In this document: piece after piece, positions 29,260 to 32,830 of the stretch | Layout of the letters: every line of letters starts with the position of its first letter | Numbering within the stretch: position 1 is the first letter of the stretch | From: Actinomycetota bacterium | GTDB taxonomy: Bacteria; Actinomycetota; Humimicrobiia; Humimicrobiales; Humimicrobiaceae | Assembly: GCA_028695395.1 (NCBI GenBank) | Contig: JAQVJB010000005.1 | Coordinates: 1 to 32,830, forward strand | DNA: 32,830 bases | Reading direction: 5' to 3' | Notes under the pieces: generated by a model | What the model was told of the DNA's origin: nothing | Seen by the model: only the letters and a program-made list of their open reading frames with translations | Database searches by the model: none | Position numbers and translations under genes: made by a program

Positions 29260-29853
29260 TTGGAGAATGAGAGCTTAAATAAAAATTCTCAGAATAATCA
29301 ACCGCCTGAGGCAAGAACCTCACATGAAAGCAGACATACTTATGAAGGAACAGCAAAAAGCAGAGTTGATATAGAATATGAGGAGAAAAAAGGCAGAAGA
29401 GCTTTTGGTTATGTTTGGAATGTAATATGGAGTCTTGTTTTTATTATATTTTTTAATTTTTTCAGTAAATACATAGCTTACTTCCAATATGAAAAGGTAG
29501 AAGGATTACTTAAATGGAATGTATATCCAATAATTACATCAGGTTTTTCCAAATTAATCCCATTAATTACTGCAGGCCTGCTTGTTATCCTTATAGGCAA
29601 TATTATTCTTTTAATATTTGACAGGTATGTACTTTCAAGAATAGTGGAAATTCTTTCATCTATTTTTGCTGTTGCTGTTCTTGCAAATATTATCCTGGTT
29701 TTCCCATTTGATTTTAATGTTCTGCCTTATGACCAGCTCTCAGAAATGCTGCCTTTGATATTAAAATTATTATTTGGTCTTATTATTTTTATCCTGGTTA
29801 TTTTAATAATTGCTAATTTTGTGAAAATAGTCATAAAAATTACAAAAAGATAA
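29260..29853 (+). CDS. Hypothetical multi-pass membrane protein
   Basis: Polar N-terminus then about four hydrophobic segments. TTG start with SD AGGAGG. Confidence 0.7.
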   Translation: MENESLNKNSQNNQPPEARTSHESRHTYEGTAKSRVDIEYEEKKGRRAFGYVWNVIWSLVFIIFFNFFSKYIAYFQYEKVEGLLKWNVYPIITSGFSKLIPLITAGLLVILIGNIILLIFDRYVLSRIVEILSSIFAVAVLANIILVFPFDFNVLPYDQLSEMLPLILKLLFGLIIFILVILIIANFVKIVIKITKR

Positions 29854-29898
29854 CAGGATATTTTCGTTATATAGCAAAAAATAGGGAAGGGAAACGAT

Positions 29899-31143
29899 TT
29901 GAGTATTTATGATGACGCATTAGAAATGCACGAAAAATATGTAGGGAAAATAAGCGTAATTAGCAAAGTACAGGTTAATTCAGCTCATGATCTTGCCATG
30001 GCATATAGCCCCGGGGTAGCCGAACCATGCAGACAGATACAAAAAGACCCCATGCTGAGATATAAATATACTTCAATCGGCAATATGATCTCAGTTGTCA
30101 GTGACGGGTCTGCTGTCCTTGGTCTTGGAAATATAGGGGCGCTTGCAGGCCTGCCGGTAATGGAAGGAAAATGTGTGCTTTTTAAAGAATTCGGCGGAGT
30201 AAACGCTTTTCCTTTGTGTCTTAATACCCAGGATGCGAATACTATTGTCGAAACAGTAAAATTACTTGAGCCAAGCTTCAGCGGTATTAATCTTGAAGAC
30301 ATTTCAGCTCCGAGATGTTTTGAAATTGAAGAAAGGTTGAAAAAAGAAACCGGGATGGTCATATTTCATGATGACCAGCACGGAACTGCTGTGGTAACAA
30401 CATCCGGACTTATAAACGGAATGAAACTTACCGGAAAAGATTTTAAAGATATAAAAGTAGCCATAAACGGGGTAGGGGCTGCAGGAGTCAGTATAATAAA
30501 ACTTTTGAAAAAACTTGGAGTTAAAGATATCGTTGCATGCGATTCAAAGGGAGCTATTTATAAGGGTAGGCCTGAAGGCATGAACGAATCAAAAAATGAA
30601 ATTGCCGAGATGACAAATCATGAAGGTTTAAAAGGAAAACTGGCAGATGTGATCGGCGGAAAAGATGTATTTATAGGCGTTTCTGTTGCTGGTCAGTTAA
30701 CAAAGGAAATGATTGCCAAAATGGATAAAAATCCCATGATTTTTGCACTTGCAAATCCTGAACCGGAGATAATGCCGGATGAGGCAAAAGCAGCAGGGGC
30801 AAATATCATTGCAACAGGAAGGTCTGATTATCCTAACCAGGTAAATAACGTTCTTGCATTTCCCGGAATATTCAGAGGTGCTCTTGATGTGAGATCCACA
30901 GATATAAATGATGAAATGAAAATTGCTGCGGCTTATGCTATTTCAGAACTGGTTGATGAAAAAGAGCTAAGTTATGACTATATTATCCCAAGACCCTTTG
31001 ACTTGAGAATTGCTCCAAATGTAGCTAAAAAAGTTGCTGAAGCTGCAATAAAGACCGGAGTTGCAAGGATAAAGATAAATCCTGAGGAAATACAAAAAAA
31101 TGCTGTAGAGCTTATCAAAGCAGTCAAGGAAAGAAGAATATAA
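29899..31143 (+). CDS. NAD(P)-dependent malic enzyme
   Basis: LAMAYSPGVAEPCRQI, VSDGSAVLGLGNIGALAGLPVMEGKCVLFKEFGGVNAFPLCL, ISAPRCFEIEERL, IFHDDQHGTAVVTTSGLINGMK, VAINGVGAAGVSIIKLL. TTG start. Confidence 0.96.
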   Translation: MSIYDDALEMHEKYVGKISVISKVQVNSAHDLAMAYSPGVAEPCRQIQKDPMLRYKYTSIGNMISVVSDGSAVLGLGNIGALAGLPVMEGKCVLFKEFGGVNAFPLCLNTQDANTIVETVKLLEPSFSGINLEDISAPRCFEIEERLKKETGMVIFHDDQHGTAVVTTSGLINGMKLTGKDFKDIKVAINGVGAAGVSIIKLLKKLGVKDIVACDSKGAIYKGRPEGMNESKNEIAEMTNHEGLKGKLADVIGGKDVFIGVSVAGQLTKEMIAKMDKNPMIFALANPEPEIMPDEAKAAGANIIATGRSDYPNQVNNVLAFPGIFRGALDVRSTDINDEMKIAAAYAISELVDEKELSYDYIIPRPFDLRIAPNVAKKVAEAAIKTGVARIKINPEEIQKNAVELIKAVKERRI

Positions 31144-31165
31144 ATAATATTGAAAAATCATACAT

Positions 31166-32422
31166 ATGAGGATAAGTAATTTCTTTTCTTCCTACCACGG
31201 TTTACCAAGAAGTGTTTTCATATTGTTTATTGCCAGAGTTATTCATAGCATAGGAAGCTTTGTTTATCCTTTTCTGACCATGCTTCTGACTATAAAGCTT
31301 GGTTACCGTGAGGAAATAGCAGGATACTATGTAACCGGAGTGGTTATCGCCGGTTCCATAGGTTTAATAATGGGCGGTAAGCTTGCAGACAGGTTTGGCA
31401 GAAAAAAAATATTTCTTGTATTAAGCTTTATAAGTGCAACTATTTTTATAGCATGTGCTTTTGTCAAAAACCCTGAAGCAATTCCATGGCTTTTAATAGT
31501 CTCAAATTTATTTCTTGGCGGAGTGTTGCCGACAATTAATGCAATGCTTGCCGATCTTACAAGTGCAGATAAGAGAAAGGCAGCTTTTTCGCTAATCTAT
31601 CTTGGAACAAATATAGGAGTAGCTGTCGGGCCCCTGATTGCAGGATTTCTATTCAATGATCATACAAAGCTTCTTTTCCTGATTGACGCTGCTACAACTT
31701 ACATATCTTTGATACTTGTATTCTTTTTAGTCAAGGAAACTATTCCTACAAAGGAAAAAATATTCGAGGTCAGTAAAAGTGATAATAAATTTGAAAAACC
31801 TGAACAGGGAAATATTTTCATTATTTTATTTAAAAGACCTATATTTCTGATTTTTGCATTTATATCACTCATTTATACGTTTATTTATTCCCAGAATTAT
31901 TTCAGTGTTCCCATTTATTTGAATGAAATATTTTTTGAAAAAGGACCTAAGGTTTATGGAACACTTATGTCAGTCAATGCAATTGTCGTAATACTGCTGA
32001 CAATATTTTTAATAAATCTAATGAAGAACACCAAGCCAATAATAAATATTGCATTTGCAGGGGTTTTATATGCAATTGGCTTTGGTGTCTTTTTTCTTGT
32101 TTCAAACAAGTTTTTCTTAATAGGCCTTACAATAATATGGACACTTGGCGAAATCATCCAGACTATAAATACAAATGTCTATGTAGCAGAAAATTCTCCT
32201 ATAACGCACCGGGCGAGATTCAGCAGCGTGGTTTCTTTTATAACCGAACTCGGTTTTATAATAAGCCCTATAATTATGGGTTATTTTATTAAGCATCTTG
32301 GAATAAGCAATATCTGGCTGCTGGTTATTGTCGTTTCAATAAGTGCTGCTTTTTTAATGTATGTCCTTTATCTTATTGACAGCAATAGAAATAATAAGAA
32401 CAAAAAAGCAGAAAGCATTTAA
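31166..32422 (+). CDS. Major facilitator superfamily transporter
   Basis: About 12 hydrophobic segments and the loop 2-3 motif GGKLADRFGRKKIF. Confidence 0.9.
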   Translation: MRISNFFSSYHGLPRSVFILFIARVIHSIGSFVYPFLTMLLTIKLGYREEIAGYYVTGVVIAGSIGLIMGGKLADRFGRKKIFLVLSFISATIFIACAFVKNPEAIPWLLIVSNLFLGGVLPTINAMLADLTSADKRKAAFSLIYLGTNIGVAVGPLIAGFLFNDHTKLLFLIDAATTYISLILVFFLVKETIPTKEKIFEVSKSDNKFEKPEQGNIFIILFKRPIFLIFAFISLIYTFIYSQNYFSVPIYLNEIFFEKGPKVYGTLMSVNAIVVILLTIFLINLMKNTKPIINIAFAGVLYAIGFGVFFLVSNKFFLIGLTIIWTLGEIIQTINTNVYVAENSPITHRARFSSVVSFITELGFIISPIIMGYFIKHLGISNIWLLVIVVSISAAFLMYVLYLIDSNRNNKNKKAESI

Positions 32423-32476
32423 GAAAAGCTTAAATACTTATAAATTTTTGTTTTAGTTCTTACAAAAAAATCTGTC

Positions 32477-32830
32477 TTACAATGCAAGTTTATATATTTC
32501 AATAATATCCTTGCTGCCAAGCTCGACAAATTTACCGACTAGGCCTTTATGCACGCATTTAGTTGCCATTTCTTCAAATCTGTCAGACCCTATTTTTAAC
32601 TGGCCTAATCTTATAGGCAGTCCCATATCTTTATAAAAGTTTTCAAGCATCCTTATTCCTTCAAGAGCCATAAATTCTTCTTCATTAAGATAAGCATCAA
32701 GCCCCCATACCCTTGAGGCAAACTGTGCGAATCTTTTAATGCCGGTTTTATAAACATATTTCATCCATGCCGGGAATATAACTGACAAGCCTGCGCCGTG
32801 GGCAATATCGTAGATGCCGCTTAGCTCATG
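32477..32830 (-). CDS. Iron-containing alcohol dehydrogenase (butanol dehydrogenase-like), C-terminal part, truncated by the window end
   Basis: Minus-strand frame stays open past the called TTG to the window end: HELSGIYDIAHGAGLSVIFPAWMKYVYKTGIKRFAQFASRVWGL…. Confidence 0.88.
   Translation of the reverse strand, partial: HELSGIYDIAHGAGLSVIFPAWMKYVYKTGIKRFAQFASRVWGLDAYLNEEEFMALEGIRMLENFYKDMGLPIRLGQLKIGSDRFEEMATKCVHKGLVGKFVELGSKDIIEIYKLAL

Overview
This is an AT-rich chromosomal window, densely coding, with the gene backbone recF–[HdrE/HdrD-like pair]–dciA(DUF721)–gyrB–gyrA–DUF4870–DUF3566–tRNA-Ile(GAT)–…–tRNA-Ala(TGC). The DUF3566 gene and tRNA-Ile directly after gyrA suggest a low-GC, probably anaerobic actinobacterial lineage; this is inference. 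Downstream is a mixed metabolic region: two mutarotase-fold sugar proteins (DUF4432, DUF4380), an MtaA/CmuA-like methyltransferase, an orphan GatC-type PTS EIIC, lipoamide dehydrogenase, a HAD hydrolase, a rhodanese lipoprotein, a CDF transporter with three apparent cytoplasmic repeats, an RRM RNA-binding protein, an ADP-ribosylglycohydrolase, a CrtQ-like/CrtO-like pair, an M23 peptidase, an HpnG/MTAN-like nucleosidase, an Mpg glycosylase, an LDH2-family dehydrogenase, malic enzyme, an MFS transporter and a truncated iron-containing alcohol dehydrogenase. I saw no CRISPR array, prophage, intact transposase or obvious defence island. The best leads are the Hdr-like redox pair inside the recF–gyrB cluster, the crtQ/crtO-like plus HpnG-like lipid-tailoring genes without visible carotenoid or hopanoid backbone genes, the RRM gene with repeats in its own leader, and the triple-repeat CDF transporter. 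All family calls come from reading the translations, with no database search.
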